Assembly (NCBI GenBank): GCA_011321815.1
Contig: DROS01000048.1
Coordinates: 1 to 57,514 of the forward strand
Direction: 5' to 3'
Source: Gammaproteobacteria bacterium
GTDB lineage: Bacteria > Pseudomonadota > Gammaproteobacteria > SZUA-152
Length of the DNA stretch: 57,514 nt
Shown here: positions 29,019 to 37,754 of the stretch, in pieces
Position numbering within the stretch: the first letter of the stretch is position 1
How the letters are laid out: every line of letters begins with the position of its first letter
Notes under the pieces: model-generated
The model's database searches: none
Seen by the model: only the letters and a program-made list of their open reading frames with translations
What the model was told of the DNA's origin: nothing
Made by a program: the position numbers and the translations under genes

Positions 29019-30236
29019 TTATTTGGCGGAATGCCCCGACAGTTTGATCTCGACCTTTTCGTCATCCTTCAGGCTGGCGTAGTACTCGCGCAGTATTTTT
29101 AATACTTCGGGGCGTGAAAATTTCTCGGATACCGGTTCGCCTTCCGACAGGGCCTTGCGCAACTTGGTGCCGGAAAGCAGCATGCGGTCTGCGGCGTCAT
29201 GCGGGCATGTTTTCATGGAAGCCATGCCGTCACATTTGTCGCACCAGAAAGTCCAGTCGATTTTCATTGGTTGGGTTTCCAGCGCATCGGCAGGGATCTC
29301 GTCAAAAATATGATGAGCATCAAACGGCCCGTAATAATCGCCAACACCTGCGTGGTCACGACCCACGATAAGATGTGAGCAGCCGTAGTTCTGGCGGAAC
29401 AGTGCATGTAACAAGGCCTCGCGCGGTCCGGCGTAACGCATATCCAGCGGATAACCTGCTTGAATCACCGAATTTTCCACGAAGTATTTGTCGATCAATG
29501 TGCCGATGGCATTGGAACGCACATCAGCTGGAATATCGCCGGGCTTGAGCTTGCCCAGTAGTGAATGCACCAGCACACCATCCAGCAGTTCGATGGCAAT
29601 TTTCGCCAGATATTCGTGGGAGCGGTGCATGGGGTTGCGGGTCTGAAAGGCCGCAATGGTATTCCAGCCACGCTTGTCGAATTCGGCGCGGGTTTCGGCG
29701 GGTGTCATAAACTGTTTGCCATATTCTTCGGGAAAACCGCCCTGTGACAGTACTTTTACCGGGCCGGCCAGATTCACATCGCCTTGTTCCATTACCATTT
29801 TTACGCCAGGGTGCTCGGCATCGGTGGTCTTGTAGACCTGCATGCACTCATGAGCTTTGTCGATACTGTATTTTTCGGTGATGACCATGGTGGCGAGAAT
29901 GGTGTTTCGCTCGGCATCAAAGAGGGCGACTTCATCACCTGCATCAATGTCGTTGGCCACCGAAGTGTCCGTAGAGAGGGTGATGGGGATGGGCCAGAAT
30001 AAACCGGCGGTGGTTTTCATGCCATCGCACACACCTTCCCAGTCTGCATGGGTCATGAATCCGGTTAACGGTGTAAAACCACCGATGCCCATCATGATCA
30101 AATCCCCCGCTTCTCGTGACGAGATGGAAACCTTGGGCAAGGTTTCTGCGCGGGTTTTTTCGGCCTCCAGTGCCGAGCCTTCAAGTAGCAGTGGTTTGAG
30201 TTCCCCGCCACCGTGGGGTTTTACTAAATTAGACAT
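29019..30236 (-). CDS. sat: Sat, ATP sulfurylase of the single-chain type
   Basis: A 405-residue sulfate adenylyltransferase. It has the catalytic [13 protein letters not shown] (QXRN and HXXH) near residue 198, [18 protein letters not shown], and the cysteine-rich [16 protein letters not shown] that binds zinc in related enzymes. No APS-kinase domain is fused. Sat of this family makes ATP from APS and pyrophosphate in sulfur-oxidising bacteria, or activates sulfate in sulfate reducers; most heterotrophic Gammaproteobacteria instead use CysDN. Direction is inferred, since aprAB and dsr genes are not in view. AAAGGA precedes the ATG closely. It appears monocistronic. Confidence 0.96.
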   Translation of the reverse strand: MSNLVKPHGGGELKPLLLEGSALEAEKTRAETLPKVSISSREAGDLIMMGIGGFTPLTGFMTHADWEGVCDGMKTTAGLFWPIPITLSTDTSVANDIDAGDEVALFDAERNTILATMVITEKYSIDKAHECMQVYKTTDAEHPGVKMVMEQGDVNLAGPVKVLSQGGFPEEYGKQFMTPAETRAEFDKRGWNTIAAFQTRNPMHRSHEYLAKIAIELLDGVLVHSLLGKLKPGDIPADVRSNAIGTLIDKYFVENSVIQAGYPLDMRYAGPREALLHALFRQNYGCSHLIVGRDHAGVGDYYGPFDAHHIFDEIPADALETQPMKIDWTFWCDKCDGMASMKTCPHDAADRMLLSGTKLRKALSEGEPVSEKFSRPEVLKILREYYASLKDDEKVEIKLSGHSAK

Positions 30237-30360
30237 GGTGTCCTTTTTCCTTTAATTGGATTGCAATAACGTGCAAGTTTATCCCTTTTTAGCTTCAGGT
30301 TATATTTTTTCATCCGTGGATGGCTTCGGCAAGTCGGGAAAACACTCTTGCTTTTAATGG

Positions 30361-30400
30361 ATAATGGTTGACCAGCAGGGCTGGTATTGTTTGCCATTAT
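30361..30400. repeat. Nested hairpin between sat and lipA
   Basis: An inner stem ACCAGC/GCTGGT (30371-30376 and 30380-30385, 3-base loop) is nested within an outer stem ATAATGG/CCATTAT (30361-30367 and 30394-30400). It lies 30 bases after the lipA stop, in the sat upstream region. There is no T-run, so its role as a terminator is uncertain. Confidence 0.6.
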
Positions 30401-30429
30401 TATGGCCACCTGCTGACTGTGTGGTGTGC

Positions 30430-31404
30430 TTATTTCACCGCGTTACCGGCGGCCTGCTGATCGGCATGATAAGAAGAACGCACCATCGGGCCGCTGGCGA
30501 CATTGCTGAAACCCAGTTCATGGGCTATTTGGGCCAGCTGGTCGAATTCCTCCGGGGTTACAAAGCGGTCCACTGCCAAATGGCTGAGGCTGGGTTGCAG
30601 GTATTGGCCGAGGGTGAGTCGGTCGCAATTGTGGGCGCGCAGGTCTTTGAGCACCTCGACCACTTCGTCGAAGTTTTCGCCCAGGCCCAGCATCAGCCCT
30701 GATTTGGTGGGCACGTCCGGGTACATTTCCTTGAAGCGCTGAATGAGTTTCAGTGACCAGGCGTAATCTGCGCCGGGGCGGATTTTTTTGTACAGGCGTG
30801 GCACGTTTTCCAGGTTGTGATTGAACACGTCCGGTGGAGCCTGTTCCATGATGCCCAATGCCATTTCCATGCGGCCACGGAAGTCCGGCACCAGGATTTC
30901 GATCTGGGTTTGTGGCGATGTTTTGCGTACAGCGCGGATGCAGTCCACAAAGTGCCTGGCGCCACCGTCACGCAGGTCATCACGATCCACCGAGGTGATG
31001 ACTACGTATTTCAGTTTGAGGATACTCAGGGTTTTGGCGAGGTTGGCGGGCTCGCCGGCATCCAGCGGGTTTGGGCGGCCATGGGCCACGTCGCAAAACG
31101 GACAGCGCCGGGTGCAGATATCGCCCATGATCATGAAAGTCGCGGTGCCGTGGCTGAAGCATTCCCCCAGGTTGGGGCAGGCAGCCTCTTCGCAAACGGT
31201 GTGCAGCTGATGCGCTCGCAGCAGTTTTTTTACCCGCTGGGCTTCCACGCTGGTGGGTGCTTTGGCGCGAATCCACTGGGGCTTGCGTTGCACAGAGGTG
31301 CTGGGCACCACTTTGATGGGGATGCGGGCGACTTTTTCTGCGCCGCGTAGCTTCTCGCCAGTTTTTTTTGTGGCGGGTTTGGTGGTGTGTGTCGGTTTAT
31401 TCAT
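30430..31404 (-). CDS. lipA: Lipoyl synthase
   Basis: A 324-residue radical-SAM enzyme that inserts two sulfur atoms into octanoyl groups on lipoate-dependent proteins. The auxiliary cluster cysteines are C71, C76 and C82 ([12 protein letters not shown]) and the radical-SAM cysteines are C97, C101 and C104 (CTRRCPFC). The last gene of the long minus-strand mre-to-lip cluster, 67 bases after lipB. Confidence 0.98.
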   Translation of the reverse strand: MNKPTHTTKPATKKTGEKLRGAEKVARIPIKVVPSTSVQRKPQWIRAKAPTSVEAQRVKKLLRAHQLHTVCEEAACPNLGECFSHGTATFMIMGDICTRRCPFCDVAHGRPNPLDAGEPANLAKTLSILKLKYVVITSVDRDDLRDGGARHFVDCIRAVRKTSPQTQIEILVPDFRGRMEMALGIMEQAPPDVFNHNLENVPRLYKKIRPGADYAWSLKLIQRFKEMYPDVPTKSGLMLGLGENFDEVVEVLKDLRAHNCDRLTLGQYLQPSLSHLAVDRFVTPEEFDQLAQIAHELGFSNVASGPMVRSSYHADQQAAGNAVK

Positions 31405-31471
31405 AAATGGAAATCAGGTTTTTGGTGGGCCAGTCAAAGCGCGATAATACCTTGGATTATACGGCGAGGCA

Positions 31472-32104
31472 TTAATTGTTGAGATGGGCCTGCATCATTT
31501 CCCGTAACGCCTTGCTGATGGCGGGCAGTGACGAATCAGGTAAGTGCTCGCTGAGCTGGGTGGTTTCCAGCCCCGTGTAACCACAGGGGTTGATACGGGA
31601 AAAAGGTTCCAGATCCATGTCCACGTTGAGACTGAGGCCGTGATAACAGCAGCCACGGCGGATACGCAGGCCGAGGGCGGCGATTTTTGCATCATTAACA
31701 TAAACGCCGGGTGCGCCTTCGCGGCGTTGGCCATGGATGCCGTTGTCGTACAGTAGGTCGATAATGGTTTGTTCGATTTTGTGCACCAGTATTTTGACCC
31801 CCAGCTCGCGGCGTCGCAAATCCAACAATAAATAGGCAATCAACTGGCCGGGGCCGTGATAGGTGACCTGTCCTCCACGATCACACTTTACCACCGGGAT
31901 ATCACCGGGATCGAGGATATGTTCCGGTTTACCGTTGAGACCGAGGGTGAATACCGGGGGATGTTCCAACAACCAGATTTCGTCAGCAGTGTCGGGTGTG
32001 CGGGTATCAGTGAAATGCTGCATATTGTGCCACACGGCTGGGTAATCCCGCAGACCGAGGTGCCGGACAATGAGGTCTTTGCCTGAAGTGCTGGAAAGGC
32101 TCAC
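31472..32104 (-). CDS. lipB: Octanoyltransferase LipB
   Basis: A 210-residue enzyme that transfers octanoyl from acyl-carrier protein to lipoyl domains. It has [18 protein letters not shown] near residue 76, the catalytic lysine K140 in [13 protein letters not shown], and the catalytic cysteine C174 in RINPCGYTG. The start overlaps the ybeD stop as ATGA, so it is translationally coupled to that gene. Works directly before LipA. Confidence 0.97.
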   Translation of the reverse strand: MSLSSTSGKDLIVRHLGLRDYPAVWHNMQHFTDTRTPDTADEIWLLEHPPVFTLGLNGKPEHILDPGDIPVVKCDRGGQVTYHGPGQLIAYLLLDLRRRELGVKILVHKIEQTIIDLLYDNGIHGQRREGAPGVYVNDAKIAALGLRIRRGCCYHGLSLNVDMDLEPFSRINPCGYTGLETTQLSEHLPDSSLPAISKALREMMQAHLNN

Positions 32105-32376
32105 AGGGCCATGAGTACCCGTTTGCAGGCGCTGAGGTCCAGATAAATGGCATCCAGTTGCGCACGGCTTTTTGCGTTGATGGTGACAGTGACGGACACA
32201 TATTTCCCGTTGCTGCTGGGCCGGCTTTTTAGCGCGTGTTCATCGGCTTCAGGGGCATGGCGTTGCACAATTTCCAGCACCGTTATGTGCAGGGCCTCCG
32301 AGGCAAGCCCCATGGCTTTAATGGGGAATTCACAGGGGAATTCCATGGTGGGCTTGTTGTCGTCCGGTTTGTTCAC
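32101..32376 (-). CDS. ybeD: YbeD-like DUF493 protein
   Basis: A 91-residue DUF493 protein with a ferredoxin/ACT-like fold and segments [13 protein letters not shown] and [20 protein letters not shown] typical of YbeD. Its function is not established; it nearly always sits between dacA and lipB. It overlaps lipB by 4 bases and starts 1 base after the dat stop. Confidence 0.93.
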   Translation of the reverse strand: MNKPDDNKPTMEFPCEFPIKAMGLASEALHITVLEIVQRHAPEADEHALKSRPSSNGKYVSVTVTINAKSRAQLDAIYLDLSACKRVLMAL

Positions 32377-32377
32377 G

Positions 32378-33229
32378 TTACTGATGACGCAGTTGTTGTT
32401 TGTAGCACTGATATAAGGTCAGCATGCGTTGAAACAAGGGGCCAGGTTGGCCATTGGCGACGGGGGCGTCGTCCAGCCGGGTGACGGGCAGGATTTCCTT
32501 GGTGGATGACGTGAGCCAGATTTCATCCGCAGTCCGCAGTTCATCGCGGCTGATATTTTTTTCGTGATGGGCGATATCATTCGTTTCAGCCAGTTCGAGA
32601 ATCAGGTCGCGGGTAATGCCTGGTAACAGAAACGGTCCGGTGGGTGGGGTGACAAGCACGTCATTACTGACGATAAACAGATTGCTGGCTGCACCTTCGG
32701 TGGCAAAACCATCACGCACCAGAATTGCCTCGGCAGCATTTTGATCCAGTGCTTCCTGGCGTAACAGGATATTCGGTAGCAGGCTGATGGCTTTGATATG
32801 ACAGCGTTGCCAGCGTATGTCATCAAGCGTGATGGCGGCGACGCCGTGTTCACGGATTTGCTGACTGACAGGATGTAACGGATTGCTCATGGCAAATATC
32901 GTGGGTACAGGGTCATCCGGCATGGCGTGGTCGCGTTGCGCGCTGCCACGGGTGACTTGCAGGTAAAGCGATTGCTCGTCGCCGTCATTTTGCCGGATGA
33001 GTTCGTTTAATATTGTGTCCCAGTCTGCGTTGCTTAGCGGGTTGGGAATGCGCACGGCGGTAAGGCTGTTTTGCAGGCGTTGCAGATGTTCGTCGAGCCT
33101 GAACAGTTTTCTGCCGTAGACGGGGATGACTTCGTAAACCCCGTCGCCGAAGATGAACCCCCGGTCCAGCACGGGTACGCAAGCCTGATCGGCGGGCAGG
33201 AATTTGTTATTGAGGTAGACGGTGTTCAT
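32378..33229 (-). CDS. dat: D-amino-acid aminotransferase
   Basis: A 283-residue fold-type IV PLP enzyme. It has DRGFIFGDGVYEVIPVY near residue 22, the PLP lysine in CHIKAISLLPNIL and ATEGAASNLFIV. It interconverts D-alanine and D-glutamate with their keto acids, supplying peptidoglycan precursors; branched-chain or aminodeoxychorismate relatives are alternatives but the N-terminal signature and context fit Dat. It is placed between dacA and ybeD, an insertion relative to E. coli but frequent in other Gammaproteobacteria. A terminator separates it from dacA, so it may have its own promoter. Confidence 0.88.
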   Translation of the reverse strand: MNTVYLNNKFLPADQACVPVLDRGFIFGDGVYEVIPVYGRKLFRLDEHLQRLQNSLTAVRIPNPLSNADWDTILNELIRQNDGDEQSLYLQVTRGSAQRDHAMPDDPVPTIFAMSNPLHPVSQQIREHGVAAITLDDIRWQRCHIKAISLLPNILLRQEALDQNAAEAILVRDGFATEGAASNLFIVSNDVLVTPPTGPFLLPGITRDLILELAETNDIAHHEKNISRDELRTADEIWLTSSTKEILPVTRLDDAPVANGQPGPLFQRMLTLYQCYKQQLRHQ

Positions 33230-33273
33230 GAAGGCTGGCGGATGGGATTAAATATGTTTAATGTAAGCGAAGG

Positions 33274-33310
33274 AAAAAAACCAACAGAGATATCGTTAGT
33301 GTTGGTTTTT
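33274..33310 (-). terminator. Rho-independent terminator after dacA
   Basis: On the minus strand AAAAACCAACA and TGTTGGTTTTT pair around a 13-base loop, and the T-run continues into seven T. It lies between the dacA stop and the dat start and would separate them. Confidence 0.8.
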
Positions 33311-33416
33311 CCGGCTTTTTGACGGTTGCCGGATATGTGATTAACAGGATTGACGGTTTTTGGCCTTAATCCACATTCTAATGTTAATGGTTTTTTTTTC
33401 ATCTTTGCCCGTTGTC

Positions 33417-34568
33417 TTATTCAAACAAAAGCTTGATTTCATCAACCAGGTTACCAAACAGTCCGCCGGACTCGATGGTGGAGAGGGCCACCAGTTCGCG
33501 CTTGGCATATTGTTCGTCACCAAGGCTGACGTTGACAGTGCCAAAGGCCTGACCTTGTCTGATGGGGGCGGTGATGCGTGCATCAAGGTTCATATTGGCG
33601 ACCAGTTTTTCATACTGGCCCTTGGGGATGGTCAGGTAGAGGTCTTCATTCAGCCCCAATGACAGAGCTTCCTGCGCACCTTTCCACACACGAGCCGTGG
33701 TGAGCGGTTCATTGGCTTTGTAAAGCCGGTGGGTTTCAAAGAAGCGGAAACCGTAAGTGAGCAGTTTTTGACTTTCACTGGAGCGGGCTTCATCGCTGCG
33801 TGTGCCCAGTACCACGGAGATGAGGCGCATGCCGTCACGTTTGGCTGAGGCCACCAGGCAATAGCCGGCAGCTTCGGTGTGGCCGGTTTTGATACCGTCC
33901 ACGTATTTGTTGCGCCACAATAACCGGTTGCGATTGTATTGTTTGATGTCGTTGTAAACGAATTCCTTCTGTGAATACCAGTCGTAGTGCTTGGGGTAAT
34001 CGCGAATCAATGCGATGGCCAGTTTGGCAAGGTCGCGTGGCGTCGTGTAGTGATCCTTATGTGGCAGCCCGGTACTGTTGACAAAGTGGCTGTCGAGCAT
34101 ACCCAGCTCGGCGGCGTGCTGGTTCATCAGTGAAACAAAGGCGTCTTCGCTACCGGCCACGTGTTCGGCCAGGGCCACGGTGGCATCGTTACCGGACTGG
34201 ATGATCACGCCTTTGAGCAGGTCTTCCACAGATACTTTTTTACCGACTTCAATGAACATGCGGGAGCCCTGCATACGCCAGGCTTTTTCGCTGATGAGGA
34301 CTTCGTCGTCGAGGCTGATATTGCCTTTGGCCAGTTCGTGGTCGATGACATAGGCGGAGAGCATTTTGGTGAGGCTGGCGGGTTCCATGCGTTGGTCAGC
34401 CTTTTTTTCCGCCAGTATCCGGCCGCTGTTGAAGTCGATGAGCAAATAGCCCTTGGCCTTGATTTTGGGTGTGGCGGGAATCAGTGTGGCGGCCTGGGTG
34501 GCGGTAAAAAACAGCATTAACAGGGCTGTGATAAAAAAGGGTAACAAACGGCGCATGGTAGTACTCAC
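33417..34568 (-). CDS. dacA: D-Ala-D-Ala carboxypeptidase (PBP5/6)
   Basis: A 383-residue low-molecular-weight penicillin-binding protein. After a signal peptide ending near TQAA, it carries SLTK (S65, K68), SGN (S125-N127) and KTG (K227-G229). The C-terminal beta domain ends in an amphipathic stretch (GLFGNLVDEIKLLFE) that would bind the inner membrane from the periplasmic side. It trims the terminal D-Ala of pentapeptides. It is 83 bases after rlpA. Confidence 0.97.
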   Translation of the reverse strand: MSTTMRRLLPFFITALLMLFFTATQAATLIPATPKIKAKGYLLIDFNSGRILAEKKADQRMEPASLTKMLSAYVIDHELAKGNISLDDEVLISEKAWRMQGSRMFIEVGKKVSVEDLLKGVIIQSGNDATVALAEHVAGSEDAFVSLMNQHAAELGMLDSHFVNSTGLPHKDHYTTPRDLAKLAIALIRDYPKHYDWYSQKEFVYNDIKQYNRNRLLWRNKYVDGIKTGHTEAAGYCLVASAKRDGMRLISVVLGTRSDEARSSESQKLLTYGFRFFETHRLYKANEPLTTARVWKGAQEALSLGLNEDLYLTIPKGQYEKLVANMNLDARITAPIRQGQAFGTVNVSLGDEQYAKRELVALSTIESGGLFGNLVDEIKLLFE

Positions 34569-34651
34569 GGTGGTGTGCTCAATTGGTGGTGTGGTTAATT
34601 TTCTTGAAATCAGTGTACAACACGGGGGTGCAGAGAATAGCGATTTTTACC

Positions 34652-35548
34652 TTATTCCACAACGATGTGCGCTGAGTCCAATCCCAGTGGGGATAATTGT
34701 GCGCGCAGTTTCAGGGCATCTGCTTCGGAACGCAAAGGACCAATGCGTACGCGGTAGACGTTGTAGTTGTTAGTGGCTTTGCGATTGATGGATATATTTT
34801 GCTGAGTGGCTTTCACCAGACGATTGAGTAATTGCGAGGCATTATCGTGGTTGGTAAAGGCGCCCACTTGCAGGTAAAGCTGACCCGGGTTGTTTTCCGC
34901 AACAGCAGCAGGTTGTGGCGTGGCGGGGCGCGATAACGCCACAGGTGTGGCGCTGGCCTGGGGGGCTTTTGCTGGTGTTGCGGGATCAATGGTGCGGATT
35001 TTCACCCGCCCGGTTCCCTTGGTGGTGATTCCCAGCTTTTTGGCGGCGACGTACGACAGGTCAATAATGCGTCCGCTGACAAAGGGGCCGCGGTCGTTGA
35101 TACGCACAATGATTTTACGCTGGTTGTCGAGATTGTGCACTTCAACATAACTGGGAATAGGCAGTGTTTTGTGTGCTGCGGTCATTGCATACATGTCATA
35201 GGGTTCGCCACTGGAGGTGCGATGGCCGTGAAACTTTGTGCCATACCAGGAGGCATGGCCGGTTTGCACGAAACCACGGGCAGACTGGCGTACGGTGTAA
35301 CGTTTGCCCTGCACCACATAGGATTTGGGATTGCCGTATTTGCTGCGTGGTTCGATTTTGGGCACAGCGTCGGCGACACGGGTGTGGTCCACACTTTTTG
35401 CGGGCGCACTGTCTTGCGCGAAGCCGTAACGGTTATGTGGCAGTGAGCCGCAGGCACTGAGCAGCAGGCTGCTGGTTAATAGCAGAGTAGCGGATTGAAC
35501 CGTGGGGTTGTGTGGAAAAAATATAGGCATAATCGGGTGTCGGCACAT
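34652..35548 (-). CDS. rlpA: RlpA, septal-ring lytic transglycosylase lipoprotein
   Basis: A 298-residue lipoprotein with lipobox LSAC (Cys33), a double-psi beta-barrel (HASWYGTKFHGHRTSSGEPY, RINDRGPFVSGRIIDLS) and a C-terminal SPOR domain (LYLQVGAFTNHDNASQLLNR) that binds denuded glycan at the septum. RlpA of Pseudomonas cleaves such glycan. The start ATG overlaps the mltB stop as TAATG; the downstream ATG at 35530 is an alternative. Outer-membrane destination is inferred from lipoprotein family knowledge. Confidence 0.95.
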   Translation of the reverse strand: MCRHPIMPIFFPHNPTVQSATLLLTSSLLLSACGSLPHNRYGFAQDSAPAKSVDHTRVADAVPKIEPRSKYGNPKSYVVQGKRYTVRQSARGFVQTGHASWYGTKFHGHRTSSGEPYDMYAMTAAHKTLPIPSYVEVHNLDNQRKIIVRINDRGPFVSGRIIDLSYVAAKKLGITTKGTGRVKIRTIDPATPAKAPQASATPVALSRPATPQPAAVAENNPGQLYLQVGAFTNHDNASQLLNRLVKATQQNISINRKATNNYNVYRVRIGPLRSEADALKLRAQLSPLGLDSAHIVVE

Positions 35549-36609
35549 TAGCTCGTGCTATTGATACTTTTACCGGAATTTATTTTGGCGGACTCGGCGG
35601 CCCGTTTTGAAATAATTGCCTGCCCCAGCTGGTAAACCGCCATGGCATACAGCGGGCTGTGGTTGTATCGGGTGATGACATAAAAATTATCCAGGGCGAT
35701 CCAGTGTTCGCGGCCCGCAAGGGTTTTCAGTTCGATGAGCGCGCCCATGGCGTTGGGGTCGAGTTTACTTTTTGCCGTGGCGCCACGCTTGCGCAGTTCT
35801 GTGATGGTGCTGTGTGGTTTGTAGCCTTTTTTGACCAGTACCTGAATGTGATTGCTGCCGACAACAGCGGGTACGACCACCGGACCACCGGGTTGCCATT
35901 TATGGCGTTTGAAATAATTGGCGACGCTGCCGATGGCGTCGGCGGTGTTATTCCACAGGTCACGTTTACCGTCGCCGTCAAAATCGACAGCGTAGTTACG
36001 GTAGCTGCTGGAGATAAACTGGGGTTTGCCCATGGCGCCTGCGTAAGAGCCTTTGATGGTCAGGGGTTCAATGTTTTCCTCGCGGGCCAATAATAAATAC
36101 TGTTCCAGTTCACTGCGGAAAAATTTACTGCGTTTGGGGTATTCGAAGGCCAGTGTTGATAATGAATCCATTACCCGGTAACCGCCTTTGTGTCGCCCGT
36201 AACGGGTTTCGACGCCGATAATGGCGACAATGATTTCCGGTGGCACACCGTATTTTTTTTCTGCCCGTTCCAGGGTTTCCCGGTTTTCATTCCAAAAGGC
36301 GGCCCCCTCGTTGATGCGCGTTTTGGTGACAAAGATAGGGCGGTATTGGTGCCAGGGCTTGCCTTCCGCCGGGCGGGTGATGGCATCGACGATCTTCTGC
36401 CGGAGTTCGACCTGTTTGAACAGCGCGTTGAGCTTGTCTGCATCGAAGTCGTGTTTTTTCACCATCTCGCCAATGAACTGCTGCACGTCGGCGCGGGCGG
36501 CGACATCCTGTTTATCCAGAGGGGTGGCAGCCATCACCGGCAACGTGAGCAGGTAAAGACCCGCGAAGGTGAGTTTGAAACGAAACAGGGTAATATGAAA
36601 AAAGGGCAT
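35548..36609 (-). CDS. mltB: MltB, lytic murein transglycosylase B
   Basis: A 353-residue periplasmic glycan-cleaving enzyme. The N-terminal hydrophobic signal ends near PVMAA without a clear lipobox Cys, so it may be soluble, like SltB forms, instead of a lipoprotein. The catalytic glutamate is E134 in IIGVETRYGRHKGGYRV; AGAMGKPQFISSSYRNYAVD and DGDGKRDLWNN are family hallmarks. It is 17 bases after rodA and overlaps rlpA by one base. Confidence 0.95.
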   Translation of the reverse strand: MPFFHITLFRFKLTFAGLYLLTLPVMAATPLDKQDVAARADVQQFIGEMVKKHDFDADKLNALFKQVELRQKIVDAITRPAEGKPWHQYRPIFVTKTRINEGAAFWNENRETLERAEKKYGVPPEIIVAIIGVETRYGRHKGGYRVMDSLSTLAFEYPKRSKFFRSELEQYLLLAREENIEPLTIKGSYAGAMGKPQFISSSYRNYAVDFDGDGKRDLWNNTADAIGSVANYFKRHKWQPGGPVVVPAVVGSNHIQVLVKKGYKPHSTITELRKRGATAKSKLDPNAMGALIELKTLAGREHWIALDNFYVITRYNHSPLYAMAVYQLGQAIISKRAAESAKINSGKSINSTS

Positions 36610-36626
36610 GTGATTTATCTTGGCCC

Positions 36627-37754
36627 TTATCGGGGCAGTAGTTTGCGATGTGTGTGTATGGACATGAGGATACCGAAACTGGCCATCAGGGTCACCATGG
36701 ATGTGCCACCGTAACTGATTAATGGCAATGGCACACCGACGACGGGCAGCAGGCCGGTGACCATGCCGATATTGACAAAGATATAAATAAAGAAGGTCAT
36801 CACCAGGCCGCCGCCGAGCAGGCGGGTATAGGTGTCCTGGGCCTGGCTGGCGATGAGCAGGCCGCGCATGATCACCAGCAGGTACAGCACCAGCAGGGCA
36901 AGAATGCCAAACAGGCCAAACTCCTCGGCATAGGCGGCGAAGATGAAATCAGTGGAGCGTTCGGGCAAAAAATTCAGTTGTGACTGAGTGCCGTTGAGCC
37001 AGCCCTTGCCGTACAGTCCGCCGGAGCCGATGGCTATTTTGGACTGGATAATGTGGTAACCGGCGCCCAGTGGTGACTGCTCCGGGTTGAGAAAAGTGAG
37101 TACCCGCTGACGTTGATAGTCGCGCATGAAGTGCCACAATACCGGGGCACTGGCAGCCAGTGCAGCACCGGAGGCGAAGATCAGTCGCCAGGAAATGCCG
37201 GCAAACAACAGCACAAAAACACCGGCGCCGGCAATGAGCAGGGCGGTGCCCAGGTCCGGTTGTTTGGCGATGAGCAGAGTGGGAATCACAATGATCAAAC
37301 AGGCGACAGACAGGCGTTTCAGCGTGGGTGGCAGCGGGTGGTCGCTGAGATACCAGGCCACCATCATGGGTACGGTGAGCTTCATCATTTCGGACGGTTG
37401 AAAACGGAACAGGCCGAGGTCCAGCCAGCGTTGTGCGCCTTTGCCGGTTTCACCGAAAAACAGCACGGCCAGCAGCAGACCAATACCCAGCCCGAAAAAC
37501 CAGGGGGTCCAGCGTTTCAGTGTGGCGGGGTTGATTTGCGCCAGGGTGAGCATGATGAGGAAAGCCACACCCAGGCGCACGACCTGACGCCAGACGACGT
37601 CAATGCTTTGCCCGCTGGCGCTGTACAGCACAAACAGACTGATCGCGGAAAGTGCGAGCAGGCAAATCAGCAACGGGGCATCCAGATGCAGGGTTTCGGC
37701 CAGATTGCGGCGGTTGGTGCGTAGCACCTCGGCGCGGGCCTCAAACAGGCTCAC
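36627..37754 (-). CDS. rodA: RodA, peptidoglycan glycosyltransferase of the elongasome
   Basis: A 375-residue SEDS-family membrane protein with about ten membrane segments. It polymerises lipid II along the side wall together with PBP2. Typical segments are GSGGLYGKGWLNGTQSQLNF, FLPERSTDFIFAAYAEEFG and the C-terminal LPLISYGGTSMVT. Its start overlaps the mrdA stop by 4 bases (ATGA), coupling it to its partner. Confidence 0.97.
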   Translation of the reverse strand: MSLFEARAEVLRTNRRNLAETLHLDAPLLICLLALSAISLFVLYSASGQSIDVVWRQVVRLGVAFLIMLTLAQINPATLKRWTPWFFGLGIGLLLAVLFFGETGKGAQRWLDLGLFRFQPSEMMKLTVPMMVAWYLSDHPLPPTLKRLSVACLIIVIPTLLIAKQPDLGTALLIAGAGVFVLLFAGISWRLIFASGAALAASAPVLWHFMRDYQRQRVLTFLNPEQSPLGAGYHIIQSKIAIGSGGLYGKGWLNGTQSQLNFLPERSTDFIFAAYAEEFGLFGILALLVLYLLVIMRGLLIASQAQDTYTRLLGGGLVMTFFIYIFVNIGMVTGLLPVVGVPLPLISYGGTSMVTLMASFGILMSIHTHRKLLPR

